A DNA stretch of 64,000 nt from Chamaecrista fasciculata (GCA_003254925.1 QANZ01052890.1:2360-66359); one strand, 5' to 3'; positions 11,977-24,455 are shown, numbered from the stretch's first letter. Notes: generated by a model from the sequence alone, not told the origin. Numbers and translations are program-made.

Positions 11977-13534
11977 CAAGGTTATGAAAACCGGACCGGT
12001 CCAACCGGTTGAACCCACATGTCCCGTCCGAGTAGCACCAAGAATTAGCTTGTTTGAGAACCGGTCAAACAACCGGGAAAACTGGTGAGAACCGACGGTT
12101 TTTGAGAGTCTACGGTTCAACCAAAATTTTTTTTTAAAAATAAAATCGCTCTTGACTCTCGATTCACTAAACCCAAAATGAAATCGAAGCCCTGAGTCTT
12201 CCTCTCTTCTTCTCTGGTCCAGTACAAAACTACGCAAGTGGCGATCGTCTTCTCCTTTCAGTTCTTCCACGTAGCTCGTGTCCTTCTTTCACTTCGCCTG
12301 TGCTTGTTTCCATGGGTGAGAATGGAGTAGATGAATCAATGATGTGAAAATCGGACCGGACTGCCCGGTCGGACCGCTAACCGCAGAGAGGAACGAGTTG
12401 GTCCAACCCAAAAAACCGAAGTGGGGGTTGGACCGGATTGGACCGGGAATAACCGGTAAAAAATCAGAAAACCGGGTCCAACTGTTGGACCGAACCGACG
12501 GTTTGAGCATTTTTTTTTTCATTTCACTGCCTTCTTGGTGTAAAACTATACTTCTGCCCCCCAAACTTTCTAATTTCTAGGCTCCTACCCCCTTTATTCT
12601 TTGAAACATCACATTAAGACCCTTAAAACTACTCAACTCCTCCACCATTGTATTCCTCATTTTGTCTACAACACTCCCATACCTTTGTTTCATTCTCATA
12701 ATTATTTTTAACGTAACTTACAAACACATCTTTCACTTCTTTACTTTTCAGTTTAGTCCCTGGCAGATTCTCTTTCATACTTTTACCTCTTTTTTCACCT
12801 ATTTTACCATTCATTAGTTATATCCTTCCAAAGTCTCCTTGTAAATTATACTTCCATAATTATTTTATGCCTCTCAAATTCTATTATCTATCAAAAAGGT
12901 CCTTCTTCAACAATTGGGGTGTTACATCTCTTAGACCCCAAAAAACAATATAGAGGGTTTATATTTGATATATTAAAAATAATTATTTATTGCGTCATTC
13001 GGTCCGACCAATGGTTCAACCGGTTCAACCAATCAAACCGTGAATCGAACACTTGTTCGAGTCTTTGTCCGATTCAATTATGACAACACTGAGATAAATA
13101 GGTTTTGAAAAGAGTCATAAATGCTAAAAATAAAAAAAAGGAGGTGAGTAGCTTTTATTTTTGGGTGATGAATAGCACTTGGGGAATGATGGAAGTCTGG
13201 AAGTGACATAAAGGAGAGTAGAAGAGTAATTGAGTAAGAATATTAATTTATTAAAAAAATAAAAATATATTTTTAAAAGTAAAACAAATCATAAAATTAT
13301 AAAAATAAAAGAATAATATATATTTTATAAATTTAATTTTTAAAGAAAAAATTATTATATATCAAATTATTAATTATTATATTTTATTTATAGTATGTTA
13401 ATATAATATTTTTTTAATTTTTATAATTGATTTATTCATTAACGGTCTGACTCCGGTTGAACCCCAGTTTAACCATTGAACCTTGAATCGCTGTTTCGCC
13501 CGGTTCAATGACCGGTCCGATTTTAAAAACATTG
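11977..13534. mobile_element. hAT-like element, outer of a nested pair
   Basis: The left end CAAGGTTATGAAAACCGGAC and the right end, which reads CAATGTTTTTAAAATCGGAC on the minus strand, form terminal inverted repeats. The flanks GTGACTAT (11969-11976) and GTGACTGT (13535-13542) are an 8-bp duplication with one mismatch. ACCGGTCC and GGTTCAACC phrases recur subterminally. No transposase was seen. It contains the second element at 12337-13091. Confidence 0.75.
12337..13091. mobile_element. hAT-like element nested inside the previous one
   Basis: The left end is CAATGATGTGAAAATCGGAC; the right end read on the minus strand is CAGTGTTGTCATAATTGAAT followed by CGGAC. The flanks AGATGAAT (12329-12336) and AGATAAAT (13092-13099) form an 8-bp duplication with one mismatch. 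It has the same family style of termini as the host element. The inside has no coding region. Confidence 0.7.
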
Positions 13535-13753
13535 GTGACTGTGAATTGATCTTATGCTATTAGAGGGCATAATGATTGTAATGATTCTATATTGATAGTT
13601 ATGTTGGACCAGATTGGTACGCTGTGTTATATAATTTGGACTATTTTTTTTAAATGCACGCACAAAAAATTTATTTCTTTTATCAACCCGAGAGTTATTT
13701 TACAAAATTAATTTTTTGTTTTAAACACAATTAATGTGGCCCAAGTGGGAGAA

Positions 13754-14156
13754 TGTTAGAAAAATTATATTATATATTGGGTTCACATTAATTGTCTAAA
13801 GTATTTTATTTGGTTTAATAAAATAAATGGGTTGATAGATAGTCCAATCAATGGGAAACCCAAAGTATAAAGTAATCACTAGGACTTTAGCACACATTAT
13901 ATTAAAAGTCTAGTATGTGACTAAGTGTACGCCATTTAGCGTTTTACTGAAGCCTGTGATGGGAGGGCCCAGTAAGACAAATATACATATAGCTAGGTTC
14001 CCTCTCTAACTCGAACGCTAAGTGAGCTACCCATTAGAGCCACTACACAACAAAAGGGCTAGAGACATAGAGAGAAAGACCTAGTTCTTGGAGTTTAGAT
14101 TTGGCGATGGATGAATCAGGTACGCTCTATATTGTTTTTGTTTCAATGTTCCAACA
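13754..14156 (+). mobile_element. Copia-type 3' LTR, plus orientation
   Basis: The polypurine tract AAGTGGGAGA (13743-13752) precedes TGTTAGAAAAATTATATTAT, the LTR start. The LTR closes with TGTTCCAACA at 14147-14156. The length of 403 bp and the TGTTA...AACA ends fit plant Copia LTRs. No internal coding region or 5' LTR partner was recognised in the window. Confidence 0.7.
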
Positions 14157-14257
14157 TTCCAATTGGTTTGATTAAAGTTATTTCCGCTTACACTTGATAA
14201 CAAGGGTATAAGGAACTTGATATAAGTTTTGCCTAATATATAATGCCCAAAATTTTC

Positions 14258-14472
14258 AAAACTTATATCAAGTTTCTTATATCCTTGCTATCAAGTTCTT
14301 CAATCAATATTTAACACATGAAAAAAATTTTATATATGACCAATTATGATAGAGAGAGAATATTAAACACCACTTTTTGCATGACCAATCATTGAAAAGA
14401 GAGAATATAATCAAAACTTGTAATTGGTGAAACTTGATAGCAAGGATATAAACAACTTGATATAAGTTTTTT
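14258..14472. repeat. Short fold-back repeat
   Basis: ACTTATATCAAGTTTCTTAT with CCTTGCTATCAAGTT (14261-14297) pairs with AACTTGATAGCAAGGATATA and CAACTTGATATAAGTTT (14428-14470). A third copy of the motif (CTTGATAACAAGGGTATAAG) lies at 14193-14230 in direct orientation. It was probably a small MITE with a duplicated end. Confidence 0.6.
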
Positions 14473-15100
14473 CCAATTAAGAATTCCATAACCAGTTACT
14501 GTATGACCATATATGACCGCAGAAAGAAGTGTTGGAGATTGATAACATTTATTAGAAAGTTAAAACTTAAAAAGATTTATATTGCTTTAAAAAGTATACA
14601 GTAAATTTTAAATTGGTTATAAATTTTTTAATTATTTAAAATTAATCTTATAATTTCTTATTTTTTATCTCAAATTATTGAATATAGTTATATCATTCAC
14701 GTTTTAAGTTTGAATGTGACTAATTTAGAATTGAGATTGTTTCTTACTAGTATTTTCTCTATTCAGTTGAAGCTATTAGTAAATAAAATCAAATCTTATT
14801 TCAAAAGTGAGCATTTCGTTTTATAGTAAAACAAATGAAGATAGTCATATATTGATCATTTTAAATTCAATGGATGAGTTTGAAACAATGTGTTATTTTT
14901 TAGGAGTTCTTTGTATCAATATTTACTTATTCAAGACCAAAATGAAACGTTTTGTTAACATTTAGGATCAATTTGAAAATTTTAAATTATAAAGGACCAA
15001 AATGAATATTATGATATGCATTTAGGATCAAAATGAGCCTTTGACCAAAAAAAAAAGAAAAAAGGAAGACTTAAGACATTGTTTGGATTAGTCTGGTTTT
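14473..15100. other. Intergenic DNA with diverged MITE phrases
   Basis: GGACCAAAATGAA-type phrases at 14934-15045 and a partner-like AT-rich stretch at 14570-14700 suggest an old inverted-repeat element. No gene was seen. Confidence 0.4.
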
Positions 15101-15850
15101 GGGTGTGAAGTGCGTGTTTCAATCTTTCTCCAATAACCTTTTGGCCCTCCAAAATTTGCTTTTGTCTGTTTCTCTATCCACAACAACTCGCGTCGTCAAG
15201 AGCGGGTTTCTGGCGATCTCTTTTGTTGTTGGTGGTTCCGATTATTTCTCTGATTCAACTTGTCCGCTTCCATTTCTTCTCTATAACTGACTCTCCTTTT
15301 CTTAACCATCACTCACTCTCACATTCTCTTGGATTCAATTCAATTTGTGCCATTTCCCCTTTTCTTTGTCGAAGCTCGATCTAAACAAACAACAAGAACA
15401 AGTCATCAGACTGTAGTCCCTGCGTCTGTCTGCTTGATTCTGGAGTTGTAGGTTTCCCACTGTTGATGACGTTTGCTGCATGTTCAATACGCAGATCTGC
15501 GCCTTATGCCATGTGTCTCTCATTACCAACGAAACGCCAAGCAAATAAAAATATGCAGAGATTCTTTTAGTTGCGGTTTCATCTACGAATTGGAGTTCTC
15601 TTACGGAATTCTGGGTTGAATCGTATATCATAAGGACTCTGCTGATTAATTTTAACTGTTGTACAGACCCCTGCTTTCATTAGTATTTCAATGGTTTAGG
15701 GCTGAATTGGTGGATCATCTCTATAATACTAGTATCTGCGGATTCTCAAGGTTTCACCAACACTCTGTGACGGATCCGTCAACAGAATATAGGAGGTGCC
15801 GTTGCTCAGCTGGTCTGGAGTGCGTTCTAAGCATTCTCAGGGCCCTCAGG

Positions 15851-18800
15851 ATGGGGTCCTGCTTCTCTGCTGAAAGCAGGAGCCCACTTCCCACTTCTCC
15901 TTCGGGTATCAGGAAACGGAAGAACTCGAGAAAAAGACTGGGATCAAGGAGTTCTTCCTTTGACCATTGGAGGGATGAACCTCTCCACAGAATTCCAGGG
16001 AGGCTGTTCCTGAATGGGTCCAGTGAAGTCGCGTCCTTGTTCACTCAACAAGGCAAGAAAGGCACCAATCAAGATGCTATGATTGTTTGGGAGGTTAGAT
16101 CTTCCTCCATTTTCGTATGTAGAGTATTATTTTCAGGGGAATAGTTCTTCCATTTGATCATAATTAAATTTAAGGCATACAAGTATACAACAGATTGAGC
16201 ATTAACTACCTTGTTTATTTAATACCCTTTTCGACGATCTTTTGCAGATGCTATCCGAGTTATTTACCTCTTTATCTGTTCCATTTAGATTAAGTCAGTT
16301 GATGAAAAATATTATGGATGAATGGATTGGATTCCAGAAAGATCTTAGTTGCTTGTTGTGGAGCTTACTTTTTTGGGGAAATACTGTTCTGTTTATTTAT
16401 GTTATCCTATTTAATATTTATTATCGTTTACTCAGTCTCATATCCTATGATTACATTTTTCTTGGGGAGTTGTCTAATGTTATTATTATATCTATTGTCA
16501 TCCAAGTCATGGCACTAGCAGTGATGGATGCCTGCCTGCCATTTATTATATCGGTAGCCTGTTTTAGATTGTTTTTGCTGATTTTATTTATTGTGCATTG
16601 CAGAACTTTTGTTCTAGAAAAGATACTACTTTCTGTGGAGTTTTTGATGGCCATGGTCCATTTGGTCATATGGTTGCAAAAAGAGTGAGGGATTCTCTTC
16701 CTCTAAAACTGAGTTCACATTGGGAACTTAATGGAACTGGTGAGGAAGTCCTCAAGGAGATTAGCATTAATACTACAGGAAGCATGAACGCAGAAGAGGT
16801 TGCTTTTGTATCCGCTGATGAGGAATCCACATTATCCATTGATGATGAGGAAATGGAAAAACATCCTGAGATATTTCGAACACTTAAAGAGTCGTTTTTA
16901 AAAGCCTTTAAAGTTATGGATAGGGAACTGAAGATGCACCCAAGTATTGATTGCTTTTGCAGTGGGACTACAGCAGTAACTCTAGTTAAACAGGTTTGGC
17001 CAAATAACCTGAGGAATATTGACAGTTGTCTTTTACATGCTATGACTTGTGTGCACGTTATTTATTTCTGATTATGAATTATATGGCATTCATTTGTAGG
17101 GTCGAGATCTTGTTATTGGAAATGTGGGTGACTCTAGAGCTGTGCTAGGTACAAGAGACAAAGATGGTTCTCTTGTAGCCATCCAATTAACTGTTGATCT
17201 AAAACCTAGTCTTCCAGGTCTGTCTCTTCTCTTGCCCCTCTTTCATTGTTAGTTTTATTTTTACTGTTTATTCTTGGCAGTGCCATAAGACTATTGACTG
17301 TCTTAAATCAGATGAATGAGGCTATTATTATTGTATCAGCTTTTCTGATTCATGGTCAAATATGTAAAATTCCTTGCTTGCATTTGATGCAAACAGATGA
17401 CAGAAGAGGAGATTGGAATAACCTGTCCTAGATTTTGACCTATTGAGAAAATAATGTAATTGTTGCAGGTTCCATTTCTTATGAACATATCTCTGTCATG
17501 TCAGGTATCCCTAAAAATATCTATCACGCACAATGACATAGATTAATGCAGACAATTATGCATTTCCCTCTCGATAATTTGAATAATAATTTTTTCTTTC
17601 AAAATATTTAGCCTGTCGATCACATATTATAGAGACTTACTCTTCTAGTTTTTGGAAACTGCCAAGTTATGTTCCTATGCTCCATGATCAGTCCCCATCT
17701 GATATTTTGAAATTTTTTTATTTTAAGTCAGGCTTCTGTGATCCACAATGCTGTTGTTCCAATTTGATTCGGTCTACTGAATGTCCTACAAAGGAAGTAC
17801 ATGAAAGTCCAAATTATAGCCAACAAACTTAAGAAGCTTCTGTTGCTAGAATTGTTTTTGCAGAGAAAATTATGTTTATATGATAATTTCCTCATGACTT
17901 TTATCTGGCAATTTATAATTGATGCAGTTGATGGAAGCTATTAATTGTCTATATAGTATTTTTGGCAACAGCAGCGTGAGTGGCAGTGGGGCAGTAGGCT
18001 TACTGGTAGACACTGAATTAATGCTTTCATGTAATAGATCAAATTGATAGCTGTTAGAGGTACTTGTGTATTGGGCCTTCACTCAACTTTTAGGTTGAAG
18101 TGGAGAGCCTTTATAACCAAATGGTCCGAAGTTGAATCTTGTTGCCCCCGTTTTTAAATGAAAATTATGTTTCAGCATAAGGTGTGCAGATCTGTGCTTT
18201 GTCCACACTTCATGTCCAATGTGCTTCTGCATTAGAGGACATACTAGAGGTATTAATAAAACCAATATTGGGGCTTAATGTCTTAGCTCTTGCCTCTTGG
18301 GCTCAACTTGGAAGTGCTTGTGGATTATAATTTTCAAATACTGGCTACATAGTTCTGACCATTCATCTACTTAAATAAGACTGAGGTAGACCTAAATTTG
18401 AGAAGGCATGTCAGTTTGTTCTGGTATACTGAATGCTTGATTCGCCATGTGAAACGGCTATCGAGTTAGTTTTCTTGACTTTTAATTAAATATTACCACC
18501 AGTTCTAACAAGATTTAATCTAGAAGCAGCTTAGCCTTTGTGAATCAAAGAATTTAATGGGTTGAAGATGTGATTGTAGGACAGATTTTGTGATCTCCCA
18601 TTTCATATTGAAATTCTTCAATTTTCCTGCCTGTGATGTAGGAAATGGAAATATGAAGCCCATGTAGAGTCCATTAGTGCGAATATGTTTGACAGAATAT
18701 GTGCCTTATTCTAATGTAGTTGGCCACTTGTGTGTTTTAATTCTTGAATGAGTAAAGGGAAATGTCTCTTAATTCTTGAATGAGTACAGCGAAAAAACCC

Positions 18801-19792
18801 TTTTATACTATTGCTCATCATCTGTAATACATATGTATATTGGGCATTGGCTGTCTATTGCGTTACTGTTCCAAAAGATTTCAGACTGCCTGAGGCCTGT
18901 TTTATTGGCCACTGGTCAGTTTTATTAAATGTGTTTTCTTCTTGAATCTTGTAGTAGGCCTCGCCTTATTTCCTTTCCTCTTAAACAGCGGAAGCAGAGA
19001 GAATTCGCAAATGTAAAGGGCGTGTTTTTGCTCTTCAGGATGAACCTGAGGTTGCCCGAGTTTGGTTGCCAAACAATGACTCCCCTGGCCTAGCCATGGC
19101 ACGGGCGTTTGGAGATTTTTGTCTAAAAGATTTTGGTCTGATATCTGTTCCCGAAATATCCTATCGTCGCCTCACTGAGAAGGATGAATTTGTTGTCTTG
19201 GCAACTGATGGGGTAGGAGATATTTTGGAATTTCAATTATTTATGGGTGGTTTGACTCTGATCTCCATTTCAAGTTTGCTAATTGTTTTTATTTCAAATT
19301 TTGTAGATTTGGGATGTACTCTCAAACAAAGAAGTTGTTGACATCATAGCAGCAGCCCCTGGGCGTTCCTCTGCAGCTAGAGCGCTGGTTGAGTCTGCCG
19401 TTCGAGCTTGGAGATTTAAATACCCAACATCTAAAGTAGACGATTGTGCTGTGGTTTGCCTCTTCCTTGACTCAGACACGCCTAAATTATCTGGTGCTTC
19501 TCTTACCAATTCTAAAGAACAGCCTAGCTCAGGAAACCAAATCAACACAGGTGGTGGGGAAGATCTATTTGGACCAACTGTCCTAGAAAGGTCTGGAACT
19601 TGCCGGGCAAGCAATGAGAACTCCAAGGAAGTAAGCAATGAAGAAGTGTCAAAAGAGGAGATAGATGCTGAGTCAGAAAAAGAGTGGTCTGCTCTTGAAG
19701 GGGTATCTCGTGTAAACACATTACTGAATCTCCCAAGATTTGTCCCTGGCGAAGAAGACAAGGCTGTTGCAGGGATGAGAAGACGCAAATGA
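15851..19792 (+). CDS. Protein phosphatase 2C, clade E type, N-myristoylated
   Basis: A serine/threonine phosphatase of the Mn/Mg-dependent PPM family. Exons are 15851-16093, 16604-16993, 17100-17217, 18989-19212 and 19307-19792, all GT-AG with consistent phases, giving 486 residues. The start is chosen because MGSCFS is a myristoylation/palmitoylation signal. A basic Ser/Arg stretch and HRIPGRLFLNGSS follow, typical of clade E. PP2C motifs in order are GTNQDAMIVWE (about 71-81), TFCGVFDGHGPFGH (metal-binding DGHG), CSGTTAV, VIGNVGDSRAVLG, MARAFGDFCLKDFGLI, ATDGIWDVLSN and DDCAVVCLFL. An acidic, probably disordered tail of about 80 residues ends in RRRK. The length is normal for the group and no key residue is missing. 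Characterised Arabidopsis relatives (PP2C74, PP2C52) are membrane-bound signalling phosphatases, so plasma-membrane signalling is inferred. The 1.8-kb third intron shows no recognised element. A 5' UTR of some 300-500 nt begins near 15300. Confidence 0.95.
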
Positions 19793-20889
19793 TTCAGTAT
19801 GCCCTATTTTTTCATCGTTATATAAAATACATACTGCATACACACATATACATACATTTTTCCTAATTGTATTCCTTTTCTTTACCTTATTTTCACCAAT
19901 TGATGGTTTTGGTCTTAAATTTGGACTTGAGACTGGACGCTGGGAGACTGGAGAGGGGGCCGGGCTATATTTGTGTGTCTGGAAATCTGTCCTTCCTTTT
20001 CGCACCGTGTGCAGAATTATAAATTTTGTATAATTGTACTCTCCCTTAATTTATTCATCTGCTATATGGTAATTTCGAGTTTAATTGTTTGTTTCCCTTC
20101 TATTATTAACTTTGATGACAACTAAATTACGTTAATGACGGTCCGCGAGGTTTTGGTCTCGGACTTTATAATGGAATTATGATGTGGGGTGTGCCACACT
20201 AAGCTTATGTCTTATGCATGTATGAGCAAGAACGAGTTGCTGCTTTGGGCATTTTAGACTTGTCGATTTGTATTTCCGTTTCATACCGGAAGCAAAGGAA
20301 CGTTTACAAGATTCACTGATGGTTATGATATGATGACGATGATAATAATTGTTGCTTGGAATTGAACTTTAAGGAAATTCCTAAGTATAGAGGGCTAAAT
20401 ATCTAGAGGAAGCATTTTGCGATTCTCATGTCCCCACTCCTCATCTTCCTTCCTGATTTCTGGGGTCCATCATGACGTTGATAATGACATTGCAAGCCTT
20501 TTTTTTTTAAAATTTTTTTTATTTTCTGGGGTCCATTGATAATCCTCTCATGCTCACATCAAAACTTTCATATTTGTTGAATTTTAATCTCAAAATTGTG
20601 ATTTTATCTAATTTCTATCATTATTTTTAACTTAAAAAATTAAAAGAAATCATTTATATGTTTTATAATAAGTGAGCTAATAAAAAAAACTAATAAATTG
20701 TCACAATTAAACTTTTTGATCCTCAAACAATAAGATAATTTTATTTTGATCCTAAAATTACTTTTTATTTTATTTCGATGATCAAAATTATATGTTTGTT
20801 CTGATTTAATTCTTAAAATGTGATTTCGCTTAATTTCTGTCAATATTTATAACTTAAGCAAATAAAATAAATTATTTATACGTATATAA
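19793..20889. other. PP2C 3' flank and intergenic DNA
   Basis: The PP2C 3' UTR probably extends to about 20050. Beyond it 20580-20880 contains GATCCTAAAATTAC and GATGATCAAAATT phrases of an old, unresolved repeat. No gene was recognised. Confidence 0.5.
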
Positions 20890-20897
20890 GTGAGTTC

Positions 20898-21478
20898 CAA
20901 GGTTATTAAGATCGAGATCTTAATAAAGATCGGAGCGAAAATAAAATAGATCGAATCGTAAAATCGAATCGAAGATCGTAAGATCTTAATTTTTTTTTTG
21001 TACAAAAAAATTAGGATCGTTAGATCTTAACAATTAGGATCGTAAGGTCTTAACAATTTATATTTATTCTAAATATGTCTAAAAATTTATATTTTTATGG
21101 TATATTTACATCTTTTTTGTGTCAAACATCTTACAAATAAAGATAAAAACCAATATAACTTTGATTTAATAGATAAATGTGAAAGGGAACGACGGAGAAT
21201 ATGAGAGACTGTGAAAAGTGAAAAGATAAATATGATTTGTGAAAGGAAAACCCTAAATTTGCTCCACTCATGCGTTTTGGACCAGAAAATTAAAAAAAAA
21301 ACAAAAATGTATAAAACATTGCGTTTTGGGCCAAAAAAAATTTTTTTCCTCTCAGATCGTATGGATCGTACGATTCTAGTTAAGATCGTAGAATCGTACG
21401 ATCCATACGATCCTAACCTTATTAAGATCTCGATCTTATACAATCTTACGATTTAAAATTTCGATCTTAATAACCTGG
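20898..21478. mobile_element. hAT-type MITE with perfect 8-bp target duplication
   Basis: The left terminus is CAAGGTTATTAAGATCGAGA. The right terminus is TCGATCTTAATAACCTGG, its inverted copy with one mismatch. The direct duplication GTGAGTTC occupies 20890-20897 and 21479-21486. GATCGTA/TACGATC phrases fill both subterminal regions, giving strong fold-back potential. It has no transposase. The CAAGGTTAT start links it to the element at 11977. Confidence 0.88.
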
Positions 21479-21486
21479 GTGAGTTC

Positions 21487-21876
21487 ACAAAAAAAAATTG
21501 TCATGATTAAACTTCTCATTAAACCATCTTTTGGTTTCTAACTTTCTATGCTCTCTTAAACATTTCCAACCCTCTTGTTCTAGTATAATTGGTGAATGCA
21601 CATTTTCTGCTCATTAGTCACAAGCGTTCAATCATGGTTCTAATATAGACAATTCTCTGAGTTGTAATCTTCTGCTTTCCTTTTCTATATTGAGGGTAAA
21701 AGTATTTTCCAAAATTCCTGTATTCCTGCAACGCATTTACAGTCTAGAAATGTAGTGTCATTTTTTTTTTTTTTTTCATCCTCATGAGGTGAGAGTTTAT
21801 TAAAGAATATAATCTATTCCTTTTATCAAATACTACTTTCAAACTTGAAGTTTGGCTGCTACCACTAGCACTTCCT
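21487..21876. other. Intergenic DNA upstream of PPR pseudogene
   Basis: AT-rich with a 20-nt T run near 21761. No feature was recognised. Confidence 0.4.
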
Positions 21877-24148
21877 ATGAAAACCAAAATCCCCAATTTT
21901 GACCACTCTATACTACAAATTCAAGAAAGATGCCAAAATCTTCAAACCCTAAAGCAAGTTCATGCTCATATGATAAGTGATAACTATTGGTCTTGCTCTT
22001 CACACATACCCTCGGAGTCGTCTTCTCCTTCAATCCTCTAAGCTTTCCTTAAGCTATGCTCTCAACATCTTCAAAAATATCCCAAACCCTACCATCTTCC
22101 TTAACACTCTCATTTCTTCTCTCACCAATCATCATCATAGTGGCCATCATACCCATATAGCATTCTCACTTCATAACCAAATCCTCACTCACCACAATGA
22201 AACCCTAAAGCCCCAATAGCTTCACTTTTCCATCGCTTTACAAGGCTTGTGCATCATCATCGGACCCATCATGGCTCCATTTTGGTCAACCCCTTCATAC
22301 CCATGTCTTGAAATTCCTTGAACCCACTTATGATCACTTTGTTCTAGCCTCGCTGCTTAATTACTATCCAAATGTGGTAAATTGAAACAGTGTAGATATA
22401 TATTTAGTCAAATTAGTGAACCTGATTTGGCCATGTGGAATACTTTTCTAGCTGCTTTGACACGTAATTCTAGTTTTGAAGATAATGATGTGTGTTTAGA
22501 GGTATTGTGTGCCTTCAATGAGATGATGCTGGAGTCTCAAATAAGGCCTAATGAAGTTACACTTGTGGCATTAATTGGGGCTTGTTCTAATTTAGGTGCA
22601 CTGAGTCAAGGAATGTGGGCTCATGTGTTTGTGTTGAAAAAGAAAAATATTGTGATAAACCGATACGTTGGGACTGCACTTGTGGACATGTATTCAAAAT
22701 GTGGCTATGTTAATCTTGCATATCAACTGTTTGATAAAAAGCCTGAAAGAGACACATTTTGTTATAATGCCATGATTGGTGGGTTTGCAGCTCATGGGCT
22801 TGGGCATAATGCTCTTGAACTATAAAAGAAAATGAAACTAGAGGGATTATCTCCTGATAGTGCAACTATTGTGGTTACAATGTTTGCTTGCTCTCATGTT
22901 GGATTGGTAGATGAGGGGTCTGAATTTTTTCGAGTCCATGAAGGCAGTTCACGGTATTGAACCGAAAATTGAGCATTATGGTTGCCTCGTTGATCTTCTA
23001 GATCGGGCCGGACGCTTAAAAGAAGCTGAGAAGACAGTGCAGGAATTGCCCATGAAGCCAAATGCCATACTATGGAGGGCTGTACTTGGGGCAGCAAGAC
23101 TCCATGGAAATTCAGAGATAGGTGAAGTAGCCCTCAAACAGTTAATACAGTTAGAACCTGAAACTAGTGGAAACTATGTGCTTCTGTCAAACATGTATGC
23201 TAATATAAATAGGTGGGATGATGTGAAGAGAGTGAGGAAGATGATGAAATGTAGTGGGGTTCACAAAATGCCTGGATTTAGCTTAGTTGAGATTGATGGT
23301 GCTATGCATGAGTTCCTCACAGGTGATAAAACTCATCCANNNNNNNNNNNNNNNNNNNNNNNAAAAAATCAATTTTGGTCATTAATGTTTGTCTAAAATT
23401 TCTTTTTGGTACCTAAAGTTTTGTTATTCATTTCGTTTTGATCTCCAAAGTTTTTAAAAAGTTTTACAATTAGTCTCTAGCAAATATTAGGGACCAAAAT
23501 AAGTTTTTAGCCAATAATAAATAGATAATTGGTTGATTAAATAAAAAAATTATATATAAAATATGGTGAATGATTAATCAACTTTAAATTTAATATTGTA
23601 TTATATATATAAGTTAAAAGAAACAAATTAATGATTTGTTTTTTATACTTTAGTCAAATTTTTAGTTTAGTCCTTACATTTTTATTTTTTTAAAATTAGT
23701 TCCTATATTTTGTAAATTTGTAAACTTTATACCTTAATACTTAATTATATATTAATATTATTTCCAAAGAACTCTTGTAAAAAAATAATAATACAATATT
23801 TCTATAATTTTCATTGAATATCTATGTATAGTATATAAAATATTAATTAAATATTTATATATATAAATATAATATAATAACTATTTAAAAAAAAAAATTT
23901 GGCCCCCCTATACAAATTTCCTGCCTCCGTACCATAGCGAAAGGCTAGCCATGGCATTTGCTCTAATGGCAGCAGTATCGGGTTCCACCTCCCTTATAAG
24001 AATTCTGAAAAATCTTCGTGTTTGTGAGGATTGCCATCCAAGTACCAAGCTAATTTCAGTTATTTATCAAGTAGTTTTTATAATTAGAGATCGATCTCGC
24101 TTTCACCATTTTAAAGATGGAACTTGTTCTTATATGGATTATTGGTGA
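21877..24148 (+). pseudogene. Pentatricopeptide repeat (PLS-DYW class) pseudogene
   Basis: Intact family members are organellar RNA-editing factors. Here the coding order is recognisable but broken. ATG 21877 opens MKTKIPNFDHSILQIQERCQ. About 7 extra bases near 21972-21979 shift the frame, one extra C near 22213 shifts it again, and one base is missing near 22370. A stop replaces an expected Tyr codon at 22823-22825, and one extra G near 22917 shifts the frame again. PPR signatures are clear between breaks: GTALVDMYSKCG, CYNAMIGGFAAHG, HYGCLVDLLDRAGRL, NYVLLSNMYANINRW. At 23340 an N run and about 570 bp of foreign repeat interrupt it. The end resumes with HSERLAMAF, LRVCEDCHPSTKLIS, RFHHFKDGTCS and a terminal DYW. 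The CSC pair of the DYW domain is changed (CSY). It looks like a relative of At5g43790, from memory. It is not functional as read. Confidence 0.93.
23340..23934. mobile_element. Repeat insertion inside the PPR pseudogene, partly in an N run
   Basis: The DNA after the 23-nt N run has TTTTGGTCATTAATGTTTG, TTTTTGGTACCTAAAG and GGGACCAAAATAAG phrases, then a very AT-rich body. It ends TTTGGCCCCCCTATACAAAT followed by TCCTGCCTCCG. The same tail style occurs at 5655-5695. The PPR reading resumes directly after it at 23935. The left end is hidden by the N run, so no target duplication can be checked. Confidence 0.65.
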
Positions 24149-24302
24149 CACCTTCCAGATTTATACCTATAGAATTTGCTTGGTTAAAAATTGATGTGAA
24201 TTAGCCACTATATGAATTGAAACACTAACAACTTTCCAGCTACCCTGGTTCAATGAAACCTTTGAACCAAAGTAAATGTGGTTCAACGTTACTGACTATT
24301 AC

Positions 24303-24455
24303 AGTAAGAAGGGCGACCCCAATGCACAAGGCTCCCATTAGGTGGGGTCTGAGGAGGGTCAAGATGTACGCAGCTTTACCCCTGCTTTGTAGAGAGACTG
24401 TTTCTAAGATTTGACCCCGTGATCTCTTGGTCACCAGACAACAACCTAACCATTT
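24303..24455 (-). mobile_element. SINE, Au-like, minus orientation
   Basis: Read on the minus strand it shows GTTGTCTGGTGACCAAGAGA, GGGGTCAAATCTTAGAAACA, GCAGGGGTAAAGCTGCGTAC and CAGACCCCACCTAATGGGAG, ending GGGTCGCCCTTCTT. This is the layout of the plant Au SINE family (tRNA-derived head with B-box-like part, AAACAG..CTCT, GTAA.GCTGCGTACA, GACCC, CGGGAGC..GTGC). Family assignment is from memory. It lies 155 bp downstream of the PPR pseudogene stop. Confidence 0.75.

Noticed and set aside
16242..16688. 148-codon hydrophobic frame inside PP2C intron 1
   Set aside because: It runs through T-rich intron and into exon 2 in the wrong frame; the hydrophobicity reflects T-rich sequence.
19294..19788. 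164-codon minus-strand frame opposite PP2C exon 5
   Set aside because: Antisense shadow of the real exon, with no family resemblance.
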